DNA from: Trichomonas vaginalis G3
Lineage: Eukaryota > Parabasalia > Trichomonadida > Trichomonadidae
DNA length: 64,000 nt
Assembly: GCF_026262505.1 (NCBI RefSeq)
Contig: NC_067205.1
Span: forward strand, 15,128,001 to 15,192,000
Direction: 5' to 3'
Shown in pieces: positions 10,764 to 20,798 of the stretch (positions are counted from its first letter, which is position 1; each line of letters starts with the position of its first letter). Position numbers and translations under genes: made by a program. Under the pieces are notes generated by a model. That model was not told the origin of the DNA, did no database searches, and saw nothing but the letters and a program-made list of their open reading frames with translations.

Positions 10764-12107
10764 ATGGAAGCAGTCCAGAAGACACTCGAACTCGTCCGTG
10801 CTCGTGATCCAGACCAGAAGGAATTCATCCAGGCTGTCACAGAAGTTCTTACATCCCTCGTCCCAATTCTCGAGAAGGAACCAAAGTACGTCAAGCTCCT
10901 CCCAGCCCTCGTTGAACCAGAGCGTGTTATCATGTTCCGTGTTCCATGGGTTAACGACAAGGGTGAAATGATGGTCAACCGTGGTTTCCGTGTCCAATTC
11001 AACTCCGCAATCGGCCCATACAAGGGTGGCTGCCGCTTCCGTGGCAACGTTAACCTTTCCATCCTTAAGTTCCTTGGCTTCGAACAAGTTTTCAAGAACT
11101 CCCTTACAACACTCCCAATGGGTGGTGGCAAGGGTGGTTCCGATTTCGACCCAGCCGGCAAGTCTGATGGCGAAGTCATGAGATTCTGCCAGTCCTTCAT
11201 GCTCGAACTTTCCCGCCACATCGGAGGCAACACAGATGTCCCAGCTGGTGATATCGGTGTCGGCGCTCGTGAAATCGGCTACATGTTCGGCCAGTACAAG
11301 CGTATCAAGAACGTCTTCGAAGGCGTCCTTACAGGCAAGGGCATCCCATACGGTGGCTCCCTTATCCGCCCAGAAGCTACTGGCTACGGTCTCGTTTACT
11401 TCGTTACAGAAATGCTCCGCGCTCGTGGTGAGGAGATCAAGGGCAAGCGCGCCATGGTCTCTGGCTCCGGCAACGTTTCTCAGTACTGCTGCCAGAAGCT
11501 CATGCAGCTTGGTGCTATCCCAGTCTCCGTTTCCGACTCCCATGGTGCTATCCTCTTCAAGGACGGCATGACAAAGGAGCATCTTGATGCTGTCATGCAC
11601 ATCAAGAACGTCGCTCGTACAGAGCTCAAGAAGATCGCTGAACTCTTCCCACACCTCAAGGGCTACGAGTACATCGACGGAAAGTCCATCTGGGCTTGCG
11701 AGATCCCATGCGAATTAGGCCTTCCATGCGCTACACAGAACGAAATTTTCCCAGAACACGTTCCAGTCATGGTCAAGAACGGCGTCAAGCTCGTTGCTGA
11801 AGGTGCTAACATGCCATCAACAAACGAGACAATCGAGCTCTACATGAAGGAGAACATCTACTACGGCCCAGGCAAGGCTGCCAACGCTGGTGGTGTTTCC
11901 GTCTCTGGCCTCGAAATGACACAGAACTCCGTCCGCCTCGCTTGGTCATCCGAGAAGGTCGACAAGAAGCTCAAGGAAATCATGCACGCCATCTTCGAAG
12001 CTGCTCACGAAGCTTCTGAACAATACGGCGTTCCACTTTACCAGGGTGCTAACCTTGCTGGCTTCAAGCGCGTCGCTGAGGCTATGCTCGCTTACGGCTG
12101 CTGCTAA
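10764..12107 (+). CDS. GDH: NADP-type glutamate dehydrogenase
   Basis: 447 residues, the usual length of the hexameric ~50-kDa class (EC 1.4.1.4 type), which interconverts glutamate with 2-oxoglutarate and ammonia. Seen: GPYKGGCRF (84-92), the catalytic-lysine block PMGGGKGGSDFDP (118-130, Lys123), PAGDIGVGAREIGYMFGQYK (160-179) and the Rossmann loop GSGNVS (234-239). Codon use changes sharply at the ATG to C-ending codons, unlike all its neighbours, which indicates very high expression. The stop TAA runs into TAAATTTT, and TAAA is the trichomonad poly(A) signal. NADP preference is inferred from length and class. It probably acts in cytosolic amino-acid and redox metabolism. Confidence 0.95.
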   Translation: MEAVQKTLELVRARDPDQKEFIQAVTEVLTSLVPILEKEPKYVKLLPALVEPERVIMFRVPWVNDKGEMMVNRGFRVQFNSAIGPYKGGCRFRGNVNLSILKFLGFEQVFKNSLTTLPMGGGKGGSDFDPAGKSDGEVMRFCQSFMLELSRHIGGNTDVPAGDIGVGAREIGYMFGQYKRIKNVFEGVLTGKGIPYGGSLIRPEATGYGLVYFVTEMLRARGEEIKGKRAMVSGSGNVSQYCCQKLMQLGAIPVSVSDSHGAILFKDGMTKEHLDAVMHIKNVARTELKKIAELFPHLKGYEYIDGKSIWACEIPCELGLPCATQNEIFPEHVPVMVKNGVKLVAEGANMPSTNETIELYMKENIYYGPGKAANAGGVSVSGLEMTQNSVRLAWSSEKVDKKLKEIMHAIFEAAHEASEQYGVPLYQGANLAGFKRVAEAMLAYGCC

Positions 12108-12705
12108 ATTTTAATTTAGTTTAGTTTTCTTTTAAAATTCATAAGTTTTTTTCATAAGTTTCGCGAAATCAAGAATCTGATTTAAATGGATTTTAGTCCT
12201 TTCGGCTTCTTTAAGCTGTAATATCTTCTGTTAGTCTTTGGATTATAGAAATTTTATGAGAATGCTTATTGTTTGTAGAATAAATAATTATGAAATTGGA
12301 TTTTAGTAAAATTTTGTGACAAAATTGATGAGAATCTGAAATTAATCTAAAATAACACCTTTTACGTTTTAAAATTTTCTTTGGAAATGATAATAATAAG
12401 AGAAAAATTAAGAAATTTATGTTCAAATTCAAAATTTGTATTTTTTTTGGAAAAGTAGAATATGAATTATGATGTTCAAAGCAGAGAATAATGATCCAAC
12501 AAGGGAGAGTAGTGCAGAAAACATAAATATAACGTGATAAATTACATTATATTATCGTAATGAGTTATTATTGGCTTAATTTATGATGGAAATTTCAAGT
12601 TTATGCAATATGATGAATATTTGTCGTTAATGGTAATTTTATCCAAATAATCTTTAATGAGATATTATAGATGGCAATACTATTTTTTTTATATCTATTT
12701 GAAAA
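12108..12705. other. intergenic, AT-rich
   Basis: No gene is seen between glutamate dehydrogenase and tRNA-Pro. A 73-codon frame on the minus strand is low-complexity and unlikely to be coding. Confidence 0.6.
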
Positions 12706-12777
12706 GGGTCAATGGTCTAGCGGAATGATTCGCGCTTCGGGTGCGTGAGGTCCCGGGTTCGATTCCCGGTTGGCCCC
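12706..12777 (+). tRNA. tRNA-Pro (anticodon CGG)
   Basis: A 72-base cloverleaf. Acceptor GGGTCAA pairs with TTGGCCC, the D region GGTCTAG is typical of eukaryotic proline tRNAs, and anticodon stem CGCGC/GCGTG encloses TTCGGGT (anticodon CGG). T stem CCGGG/CCCGG encloses TTCGATT, and the discriminator is C. There is no intron. T-runs follow within 20 bases. Confidence 0.95.
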
Positions 12778-13018
12778 TTTCATTTTTAATATTTTTTTTT
12801 GAATTTGAAAATTTTTATAATTGGATATTATTTTCCGTAAAATTGCATACAGCTTCATGCCATCAAAAATTCAATTTTCTTGAATTCAATTTTTTCTGAA
12901 TTCATGATTGCATATCAATTTTGTAAATAAGTCATTTATCTCTAATTTGATTCAAAAAGATCCGACAAAAAGTGATATCCAATCTTTGTCAATTTGACAG
13001 AATAAAAGTGAAATTTCG

Positions 13019-16000
13019 ATGAAAAATGTATTAGATGGCCTAGATATGATACTTAAAGCAGTTGACTTAGGTGATTCCTCCACGATGAACACAGTTGCAA
13101 TGGAATATGTTGCTTTACTTAATGCGGAACTTGAAAATTTATTAAATTACAAGCAAAAATGCGGCAGTTCATCAGAAGGACTAATTATTAAATACATAAA
13201 GGCGATAAGCAAACTAATCAATTACAAAATATCTTCCAATTCTATAGATTCTGGTTTTGATTTCCGAATTCTTTTTGATTTGTTTCCAAAAACGCTTATA
13301 AGTCAATCCAACAACTACACTGATAAACTATGGAAGGCTTACGTTGACTTATTTTCATTACTTTTCCATATTCCCGTTATAAATCACAATCAATTCGAAA
13401 TTCCCATTTCAAACATTTTTCATTACGGTGCTCCTACCCAAGGGAACTTATATGTCAATTTTTTTATTCGAAGATTTGAAGTAATTCTTAATGCAATCTT
13501 TGAAAATTATCCAACGACAATTACGCTTTGGCTGAACTTCCTTTCGCAGACAGTATTTTATAAATTCTTCAATTATTACAACGGAAACGTAAATTCCTCT
13601 CAATTATTACTTGATCAACCATTACCTTCGAAATTTTACGATTCTATCCTTGATTTGATGCAATCAAGGCAATTCATTGACTTTTATGAGATATTTAACC
13701 ATGAAAATACATTTCCAACCCATTTCCTTTTCCTTTTACACTTAATTATCAAAATTGAAGACGAAAATCACAAAAAATACCCGAAACAAGTCGATATACT
13801 AGCCAAGAAATGGACAAATTTAGACACAGTGTACAAACAAGAGGTCCTACGCTTGTTTAAGAACAATTGTCCACAAGAAATGATTAATCTCTTGATTTTA
13901 TTATCGAGAAAGACAGTTTTAAGTCTCCAACCATTAGTAAGGAACTATACAGATGGAAATTCATTAATAGAAAGAGAAAAATTCCCAGTTTATCAGTCAA
14001 TTATGTCAGAATTTCAAAATAATTACTTGTTCATCATAGATAGGCATCCATCATTCCAACAATGTGATCTAAATTGCATTGTGAAGGATTTCTTCACTAC
14101 AATTCCAATAATTGGCTTGGTATTTTATTTTAATATTTTATTTAACTTCAAAGTTGAAAATGCAGATATGTTTTCACTTCCCAAAGAGTGTATGAACTCA
14201 ATCCCACCAGCTGTTTCTATCCTTGCCTCTCAAGTTTTCATGTCTATCGTTGGATGCTGTTTTTCACCGATTTTGTTTGATTTCTCTATTGATCCAGTCA
14301 CTAGTTATGTTAACAAAGTGAATGGGAAGGTCTCCAGAGGCAAGGCTGCACCACAAAACTTTTTGCCAGATATGGAAAAAATTTTCACCGACAATTTCGT
14401 ATTTTCAATGAAGTTATTGTCGATTTACAACAAGGAAATGCTGAAACCAGTGCTAGATTTTGCAGGTCTCAATAGAATTCTTTTTTCTCCACTTGTTATC
14501 ATAGGTTGGACGTATGATAAAGCACTGAAATGGATCAAGAACTTCATAAACTTCCAGCCGCAATCAATAGAAACATTTCTGACCATTTTAAACGAAATTC
14601 AGAAAATTATTCCAATTTATTTACAGAAAAACCACAATTTTGTGTTCCAAAACTTTTTCCCGCAGATCATATACTACCTGGATAAATATAGTCCCAGTTC
14701 AATGATTTTTGACGCGATTTCGAACTTTGCAAAATTAGATGGCGTTGCATCATCGACAATCGCTGATCCCATGATCGCGCATAGCTGGATAAGTGTTCTC
14801 TGCAAGTTCCTCTGCAGCACGGACAATAATACTGTTTCTGTGGCGTTTAGATCCGCAATTCAGTCAATTATTAAGTTTCTTCCGCAATCGATGATATTAA
14901 TCACATTAATATTACATATATTAGTTAAACGTGTTGATATCATCTCATTTGAAGAAATAGAACAGTATATTTTGAATTCTTACGTTATTTGCGGATATTA
15001 TTTGCCAAAAGTGGACAAAATATTTGATCTTGAGGCTGTAAGTAAGAATTGGCCAAAGAATAGTTATAAACCAAAGCTTGTTAGAGATTCAATCAACGAT
15101 TTCGAAAATCAAAGTTTTTCTATCCAGAAAACTTTGATTTCCCAACTCGGAAATTCTTTTAAAGCGAAGTCTTTCAACTCTACAGCTTCCGTTTACGTCC
15201 AGGAAGCAATTGAACCGGGTTCTCCTTTATTAGATTTTATAATGAGGTCGTTTGAGATTTATTTCACTTCAAATGACTCAAAGATAGATATAAGACTATT
15301 ATCTTTGCTGTCGTCCCAATATATTGGCAAGAATTCGCCGAATTCCCATTTCATCAGAAAATTTTGCAAATATATGCTTGACGAGTTTGAATCAACAGAT
15401 GATCCAAGGGATAGATGGCTCCTCTTCCTTGCTTTAAGCCATTTGGTCAAATTAGGAGTTATTGATATCAAAAAGTTGACGAAAAAGCTTCATTCCTTGC
15501 ATGTACATGATAACAAGTCCTTACAAACGATGGTAGAAGCTTTTCCATTCATTTTCGATAAGAAACCGTATTATTCAGATCGCCAAGAGCCAACAGACGT
15601 GATATTATCAATAGACAACTCAAAACTCTTTCAAGTATCCGTAATCGATGAAGAAACCCATATATTGGACTCAAGAACGGTCAACTTTGTAGATTCAAGG
15701 AAGATCACAAATATTTCAAAGAAACCGGTAATTTCTCAGAATAATATTTCACTTCCAGAAGAAGAAAATGATTCTATAGATGAGATCGAAAACGAAGATC
15801 ATAATGTATTTCGGACTTATTTCTTCGAAAAGTTCAATTGCCAAGAAACATCACCAACAAATTTCGAAATTTTCTCATCGTCGAGGAAAGAAAGTACCGA
15901 ATTCAATCTTGACGTCCGTCCTCCGATCAACCTTGTCTCAGTCCAATCACCGGAAACTTCAAGATTTAGTGAAATAATTTCAAAAGTTCCTTCTTTCTCG

Positions 16001-16705
16001 CCGATCTACTGGTCGCTGTACAAATTCGCTAATATGCGTGTTTTCGATTGCACTCCATCAAGTCTTCGTGAAACCAAAGCGATATTCCAAAGCGGAACAC
16101 GCGAAGAGATCAAAATCGGCGTTTTGTATGTTAAAGATGGCCAATTTACACAGAACGAGATCCTTGCGAACAAACACCAAGACGCATCTCTTAGTTACGA
16201 CAAATTTGTTCGCAGCCTCGGAACTCCTGTTTCTCTGAAAGACCATTTATATTTCAATGCGAAACTTGACCAATCTGTTTCTCCTTTTTCTATCTTTTAT
16301 TCAGATGACGAATACGATGTCATGTTCCACGTTTCTACATTGATGAAGACATCCGATGACGACCCACAACAGCTTGCAAAGAAGCGCCACATTGGAAACG
16401 ACAATGTCCACATTGTTTGGTGTGAAAACAAGTCGGGATATGATCCAGACACTATTTTGAGTAATTTTAACGATGCACACATCATTGTTTATCCATTTAA
16501 TGATGATTTGTATCATGTTGTTGTTCACAAGAAGAACAAGAACTTGGAATTTGGTCCTTTACCATCAGGAGTTTTAGTTAAGAGTCGGGCACTAGCTCCT
16601 TTAGTAAGAATGACAGCAATCAACGCAGATCGAGTTGTTAGAAAAGATTTGGACCAAATGCCAGATAAAAGATTCGCTTCACTCATGAAACCTCTATGTG
16701 GATGA
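13019..16705 (+). CDS. Rap/RalGAP-domain protein (tuberin/RalGAP-alpha-like)
   Basis: 1228 residues. Positions 1 to about 900 form a helical solenoid. The last ~190 residues are a Rap-GAP domain: LGTPVSLKDHLYF, KRHIGNDNVHIVWCE and FNDAHIIVYPFNDDLYHVVV. In Rap1GAP the catalytic asparagine thumb lies in HIGN; here it is Asn1127, and the histidine three residues before it is His1124. The family speeds GTP hydrolysis by Rap, Ral or Rheb small GTPases; a long solenoid with a C-terminal GAP is the layout of tuberin and RalGAP-alpha, which work in large complexes. The target GTPase cannot be told from sequence. The frame is intact with no introns, and a 76-base diverged copy of bases 15721-15796 lies at 20306. 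Confidence 0.9.
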   Translation: MKNVLDGLDMILKAVDLGDSSTMNTVAMEYVALLNAELENLLNYKQKCGSSSEGLIIKYIKAISKLINYKISSNSIDSGFDFRILFDLFPKTLISQSNNYTDKLWKAYVDLFSLLFHIPVINHNQFEIPISNIFHYGAPTQGNLYVNFFIRRFEVILNAIFENYPTTITLWLNFLSQTVFYKFFNYYNGNVNSSQLLLDQPLPSKFYDSILDLMQSRQFIDFYEIFNHENTFPTHFLFLLHLIIKIEDENHKKYPKQVDILAKKWTNLDTVYKQEVLRLFKNNCPQEMINLLILLSRKTVLSLQPLVRNYTDGNSLIEREKFPVYQSIMSEFQNNYLFIIDRHPSFQQCDLNCIVKDFFTTIPIIGLVFYFNILFNFKVENADMFSLPKECMNSIPPAVSILASQVFMSIVGCCFSPILFDFSIDPVTSYVNKVNGKVSRGKAAPQNFLPDMEKIFTDNFVFSMKLLSIYNKEMLKPVLDFAGLNRILFSPLVIIGWTYDKALKWIKNFINFQPQSIETFLTILNEIQKIIPIYLQKNHNFVFQNFFPQIIYYLDKYSPSSMIFDAISNFAKLDGVASSTIADPMIAHSWISVLCKFLCSTDNNTVSVAFRSAIQSIIKFLPQSMILITLILHILVKRVDIISFEEIEQYILNSYVICGYYLPKVDKIFDLEAVSKNWPKNSYKPKLVRDSINDFENQSFSIQKTLISQLGNSFKAKSFNSTASVYVQEAIEPGSPLLDFIMRSFEIYFTSNDSKIDIRLLSLLSSQYIGKNSPNSHFIRKFCKYMLDEFESTDDPRDRWLLFLALSHLVKLGVIDIKKLTKKLHSLHVHDNKSLQTMVEAFPFIFDKKPYYSDRQEPTDVILSIDNSKLFQVSVIDEETHILDSRTVNFVDSRKITNISKKPVISQNNISLPEEENDSIDEIENEDHNVFRTYFFEKFNCQETSPTNFEIFSSSRKESTEFNLDVRPPINLVSVQSPETSRFSEIISKVPSFSPIYWSLYKFANMRVFDCTPSSLRETKAIFQSGTREEIKIGVLYVKDGQFTQNEILANKHQDASLSYDKFVRSLGTPVSLKDHLYFNAKLDQSVSPFSIFYSDDEYDVMFHVSTLMKTSDDDPQQLAKKRHIGNDNVHIVWCENKSGYDPDTILSNFNDAHIIVYPFNDDLYHVVVHKKNKNLEFGPLPSGVLVKSRALAPLVRMTAINADRVVRKDLDQMPDKRFASLMKPLCG

Positions 16706-17220
16706 TATATTTTATATACTTTATATATATTTTATATATGTTTGTGTTAGTTTTATTTTTAAACAATATGTTTATTATTTTTTATGATTTACCAATATTT
16801 AATATCCAAAAGCTGTGGATTCTTAATGATGCACAATGCATTCATATTTCTCATGAAAAATCCATTTGCATGGACAAGATTTTTTTGCCAATCACTCCAA
16901 AACACTTGATTTTATGAATATATGTCAAGTATCACACATAATTAATAATAATATTTTTTATTTTCAAAAAGGTACTTTTAATGGGCCAAAAATTGAAAAT
17001 TTTTAATTTCTCTAGTTTCTAGCCAGAATCAATATAGAGTTCATATGCAAAAAGTGAAACGACTATGGTGTGGAAAAAAATATCAAAGTTCACCACTTAA
17101 ACACTATATATATATATTTATATATATATATATAAAATTTTTTTTGATACATAATGTATTTGTTAATTGAAAACAAGACAAAATACTGAAAGAAAAGAAT
17201 ACAATTCGTATGAAAGTTTA
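16706..17220. other. intergenic, AT-rich with TA microsatellite
   Basis: Holds a TA-rich simple repeat at about 17105-17135. An open 73-codon frame next to the RapGAP stop codon is AT-driven and not supported. Confidence 0.6.
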
Positions 17221-17523
17221 ATGAAAAAATCTGCATTTAATTCTAATAAGGAATCTATTAAGCCAATTATACTCAAACCAGCTCCAAGTGCTCAAAATTT
17301 AGTTCAAATTCAAGATGATGATATATATATTAAAGATCAAGTAAGGATGATTGAAAATATGATTGCAGAAAATAGAGTGTTCATGACAAATTATATCTTA
17401 AAATCCGCTAAAAAGATCTACAAAGCTTCAAAACGAAAGAAAGACGAAGAATTTAATAACCAATTTATAGAAGTGATTAAACTAACCCATGAATGTAAAA
17501 AAGAATTCAGCAAAATTTCATAG
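17221..17523 (+). CDS. small hypothetical helical protein
   Basis: 100 residues from ATG 17221 (MKKSAFNSNKESIKPI); upstream the frame opens only through TTG. The N-terminal third is polar and the rest is helical and lysine-rich (MIENMIAENRVFMTNYIL, KKIYKASKRKKDEEF). There is no recognised domain, signal or membrane segment. The stop is followed by sequence that contains a degraded copy of the start of the DUF3447 gene downstream. It may be a real small gene or a remnant. Confidence 0.4.
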   Translation: MKKSAFNSNKESIKPIILKPAPSAQNLVQIQDDDIYIKDQVRMIENMIAENRVFMTNYILKSAKKIYKASKRKKDEEFNNQFIEVIKLTHECKKEFSKIS

Positions 17524-17736
17524 TATCCGTGGAGTAACCGTTGATGAAACAAACCATTATTAGAATATAGCTCTTCTTTTGAAAATGAAATTTATGTAAA
17601 AGTACGACATTTACGATAACATTGATGTCCAAGGGAGAAATTAACCAAACTCAATAACATTTTGTATGTAAGATTATGATATCGTAAAATTTTCGAAATT
17701 CGAAATTTGTATGTAAGATTACAATATCGTAAAATT
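17524..17736. repeat. direct repeats and a degraded copy of the DUF3447 gene start
   Basis: TTGATGTCCAAGGGAGAAAT near 17621 resembles TTGATGTCTAAGGGAAAAGC at 17879, followed in both by CCAAACTCA. A ~30-base unit around TGTATGTAAGATTA..ATATCGTAAAATTT occurs twice before the hairpins. The gene start seems to have been duplicated with the hairpin pair inserted between the copies. Confidence 0.5.
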
Positions 17737-17797
17737 TACACTTTTATTGCGTTTTTATACAGGCGTGAAGCCTGTTAAAAATGCAATAAAAGTGTAA
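17737..17797. repeat. hairpin 1 of a tandem pair
   Basis: TTACACTTTTATTGC and GCAATAAAAGTGTAA form a perfect 15-bp outer stem, and ACAGGCGTGAAGCCTGT closes an inner stem, with small mismatches between them. Confidence 0.85.
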
Positions 17798-17873
17798 TTA
17801 TCATACTAATGATTATTTTTGATTCTAATGCCGAACAGCATTTGAAGCAAAAATAATCATTAGTATGATAATT
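17796..17873. repeat. hairpin 2 of a tandem pair
   Basis: AATTATCATACTAATGATTA (17796-17815) pairs with TAATCATTAGTATGATAATT; the stem is about 24 bp, with a second short stem AATGC/GCATT nearer the apex. It ends 8 bases before the DUF3447 ATG. Confidence 0.85.
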
Positions 17874-17881
17874 TTTGATTG

Positions 17882-19269
17882 ATGTCTAAGGGAAAAGCAA
17901 GCCAAACTCATTATGACAAATTGATGGAGATTTTTACAGGATATAATGATGTCTACAATGCTTTGTACAGGCTGAAAACAAATGACGAAGAAAAATTAAA
18001 CGCAATTTACAAAAAAATCAAACAAAACCTGATTGACTCTTATCATATTTCGCCTGGTGAAATTGTCAATAAAATATCCCAAGTTTCAATTTATAACAAC
18101 CGCTACATGAAGTCATATTTAGCGATTGCCAAACAAATTGTTGACGAATACCATCTAAATCAGGTCAACGAAATCAACAAAGTTTTTAATTACCTTTTCT
18201 ACAAAGAATACAGTATAGTATTAGATGAAAACGGGAAAAATTTTTTTAACGATTTTGAAGTTTCTCATTATACAGCTGATATTCACGAACAAAAAACAAT
18301 TCACAGATCTATTATGGATGATGACAAAATATTATTGATAACCTTTACAGAAAGAGAAGGATTTGATAAAAATCAAGAATTAAAAAGTGATTTATATCCA
18401 TATTCAGCTGAAGGTCTTTCGTTACTTGAATTATGTTGTTATCATGGATCTGTTGATTGTTTTAAGTTTTTAATAACAAAATTTCAATCAATAATCACTT
18501 CAGAATGTCTTATATATTCATTTTTGGGTGGAAATCCAGACATTATGAATGAATGCTTGAAAGTTATAATACCAGATAATCTATGCATGAAATATGCAAT
18601 TATATCACACAATATTGATTTTGTCACGTTTTTGATGAATGAACACAACATAAAAATTAATTTAGAATTGTGCTCTCAATACAATAATCTCCAATCATTT
18701 TTAGTTTATTTGGACTAAACAAATGATATCAACAAATGTTTTGTTTATTCTCCGAATTTCCATCTTTCATCACTTTTAGAATATCTTATTTCTAAAGGAG
18801 CAGATATCAATGCTAAAGACGAAGATGGATGGACCCCTCTTCATTATGCAGCCAGGGATAATCACAAAGAAATAGCCGAAATTCTTATTTCAAATGGATC
18901 AGATATCAATGCTAAAACAAAAAATGGATGTATCCCTCTTCATTATGCAGCCAGGGATAATAGCAAAGAAACAGCCGAAATTCTTATTTCAAATGGAGCA
19001 GATATCAATGCTAAAACAAAGAAGGATGGACCCCTCTTCATTATGCAGCCAGTAATAATAGCAAAGAAACAGCCGAAATTCTTATTTCAAATGGAGCAGA
19101 TATCAATGCTAAAAACAAAGAAGGATGGACCTCTCTTCATTATGCAGCCATAGATAATAACAAAGAAACAGCCGAAATTCTTATTTCAAATGGAGCAGAT
19201 ATCAATGCTAAAAACAAATATGGATGTATCCCTCATCAAATAACAACCAGGAATAATAGCAATATTTGA
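17882..19269 (+). pseudogene. DUF3447/ankyrin-repeat protein gene, broken
   Basis: The first 278 codons read MSKGKASQTHYDKLMEIFTG and continue with a DUF3447-like region containing ankyrin-like LLELCCYHGSVDCFKFLI. A TAA stop follows at 18716-18718, but the same frame goes straight on into four typical ankyrin repeats (GADINAKDEDGWTPLHYAAR and relatives). One base is missing near 19015, after which the repeats go on in the shifted frame to TGA at 19267. The ankyrin units are 99 bp each and nearly identical. This large family is a trichomonad hallmark; its members are thought to be binding proteins. Two breaks suggest a pseudogene, though recoding or assembly error is possible. Confidence 0.75.
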
Positions 19270-19551
19270 GAAGTTTACGGTGTCATAAAAAATTCAGAGG
19301 CCTGGCGTTTTCTTATATCTTTTTTACGTAAAACCTTTCGCATATCTACTAAAAAAAATTTCTTTTATACTTTGATTTTACACTAAATTCATTATACCTT
19401 GTTGATACCAAGTAAAAACTTAATAATAAAACCCTTAAAACAAGCTAAAATTTTTTCATTTTAAAATCTTAAGTAATATTGCAGTATTTATGTTGAAAAT
19501 ATGATTCAAGTGTAAGAAAATTTAAATTTTATCATAAACGAACAATCATTT

Positions 19552-20175
19552 TTAATTAGATTTTATTTTTGATTTCATTTCATTACGTTTTATTTGCTCT
19601 TTCACTGGATTGAACTGGTCTAAATTTGAGTATCGGAAATTCACTGTATAGTCGTGGGGGTCAGGATAAGATCCAATCCAAAAATCATCTTTGAGTTGAA
19701 TGTCTTTTGAAATTTCTTCCAAAACTTTGATGATATCTTTTGGTGCTTTTCGTTTGGTAAGATATGGCAATATTAATTTCTCTATAATGAAACTGAGTTC
19801 AAGAAGTGTAAAATAAGAATAACAAAATTCACAAGAACATTGATTAACAAGGATTTGATAAATTGCACCTTGTGCAATCAAATCAAAATCTTTTTCGTTT
19901 AATTCAATTCCTCTTGTAAATAAAAGAAATGTTGAATAGAAAAGATAAACTCCTTTATATTCTCTGACTTCTCTTGCTTCAGTTTCTAAATGATGGACGA
20001 TGTCTTGTGGAATGTTAATATGGAACATTACTGAATCTTCAAAATTTGTCATTCTCACGAAATCAGAATACTTGATTTTGTTTTGTCTCCCAATATTAAC
20101 CCAATTGCGAATTACTTCTGACCTTACTGTACAAAATAAATCATATAAATAGGCCTTCATTGTTTGAAGAGACAT
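19552..20175 (-). CDS. unrecognised 207-residue protein, family of three (copy 1)
   Basis: Starts MSLQTMKAYLYDLFCTVRSE and shares most residues with the proteins at 31683-32297 and 32890-33513. A helical N-terminal part holds the conserved IRNWVNIGRQNKIKYSDFVR. The middle has LNEKDFDLIAQGAIYQIL and a Cys/aromatic-rich stretch (NQCSCEFCYSYF). The conserved C-terminal block is KDIQLKDDFWIGSYPDP. No membrane segment or known catalytic motif is seen. Upstream sequence is also partly shared with copy 2, so the unit was duplicated with its promoter region. Function unknown. Confidence 0.75.
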   Translation of the reverse strand: MSLQTMKAYLYDLFCTVRSEVIRNWVNIGRQNKIKYSDFVRMTNFEDSVMFHINIPQDIVHHLETEAREVREYKGVYLFYSTFLLFTRGIELNEKDFDLIAQGAIYQILVNQCSCEFCYSYFTLLELSFIIEKLILPYLTKRKAPKDIIKVLEEISKDIQLKDDFWIGSYPDPHDYTVNFRYSNLDQFNPVKEQIKRNEMKSKIKSN

Positions 20176-20305
20176 TTAGAAAAAAAAATTTTAAAATTTT
20201 AACATTTTTACAATTTTTTTTCCCCAAAAAAATGTCGAAAAGTAGTAAGAATAGTTTCCAAAATATATTTTATTGATTAAAGAGCTGTCAAAATTGCATT
20301 TCATA

Positions 20306-20381
20306 GAAACCAGCACTTTCTCAGAATAGTATTTCATTACCAGTAGAAGAAAATAATTCTACATATGAGATCGAAACCGAG
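20306..20381 (+). pseudogene. stray fragment of a RapGAP gene
   Basis: These 76 bases align without gaps to 15721-15796 inside the RapGAP gene, at about 84 percent identity. Examples are TTCTCAGAATAGTATTTCA beside TTCTCAGAATAATATTTCA and the shared ATGAGATCGAAA. There is no surrounding homology. It is probably a remnant of a second RapGAP-type gene or a filler fragment. Confidence 0.6.
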
Positions 20382-20404
20382 GGAAGACCAAAATTTGAGT
20401 GCTG

Positions 20405-20480
20405 GAAATCTCACAAACTCTGACATTTGTAAAGTTGCAAATCTGACATTTGTAAAGTTTCAAATCTGACACTTTGTAAA
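20405..20480. repeat. short tandem repeat
   Basis: Three units of about 22-24 bases around TCTGACATTTGTAAAGTT, just before the hairpin array. Confidence 0.7.
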
Positions 20481-20535
20481 GGGTCCATGTTGTCAGATTC
20501 GGCTTTGGCGCCAAAATATAAAAAAGTGCCATTAT

Positions 20536-20679
20536 CTCATGGTGGACCACAGCTGGGGTCGCCGCCGACTATCCACTTGCTGGGATGCTACGCAGCCTTT
20601 GATCTGGCCAATCATAGTGCTGCTCCATCCACATCAGCAAGTGATTTCGGCGGGAGATCTCCAATCGGTCTTCCATGAG
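20536..20679. other. long hairpin H0
   Basis: CTCATGGTGGACC at the left pairs with GGTCTTCCATGAG at the right. Further in, CCGACTATCCACTTGCTG pairs with CAGCAAGTGATTTCGG, and GGATG..GCAGC with GCTGC..CATCC at the apex. It is one ~144-base interrupted stem. Confidence 0.75.
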
Positions 20680-20690
20680 GGTTACGCAAG

Positions 20691-20763
20691 CCAGAAGCAC
20701 AATAACTATGCAGCCTAGCTGCTAGGATATAGTAGCTAGGCTGTATAACTATTGTGCTACTGG
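20691..20763. other. hairpin H1
   Basis: AGCACAATAACTAT and CAGCCTAGCTGCTA pair with TAGTAGCTAGGCTG and ATAACTATTGTGCT, a stem of about 30 bp with few mismatches. CCATGAGGG-type arms lie outside on both sides. Confidence 0.85.
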
Positions 20764-20798
20764 CGATATTAGTTATTTGTTATTCCCCTCATGGACTA

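Noticed and set aside
10676-11654. Long minus-strand and shifted frames over glutamate dehydrogenase
   Set aside because: Shadows caused by the strong codon bias of the real gene.
20487-20678. 63-codon frame in the hairpin array
   Set aside because: It follows the arms of hairpin H0 and has no homologue by sight; structure, not coding, explains the sequence.
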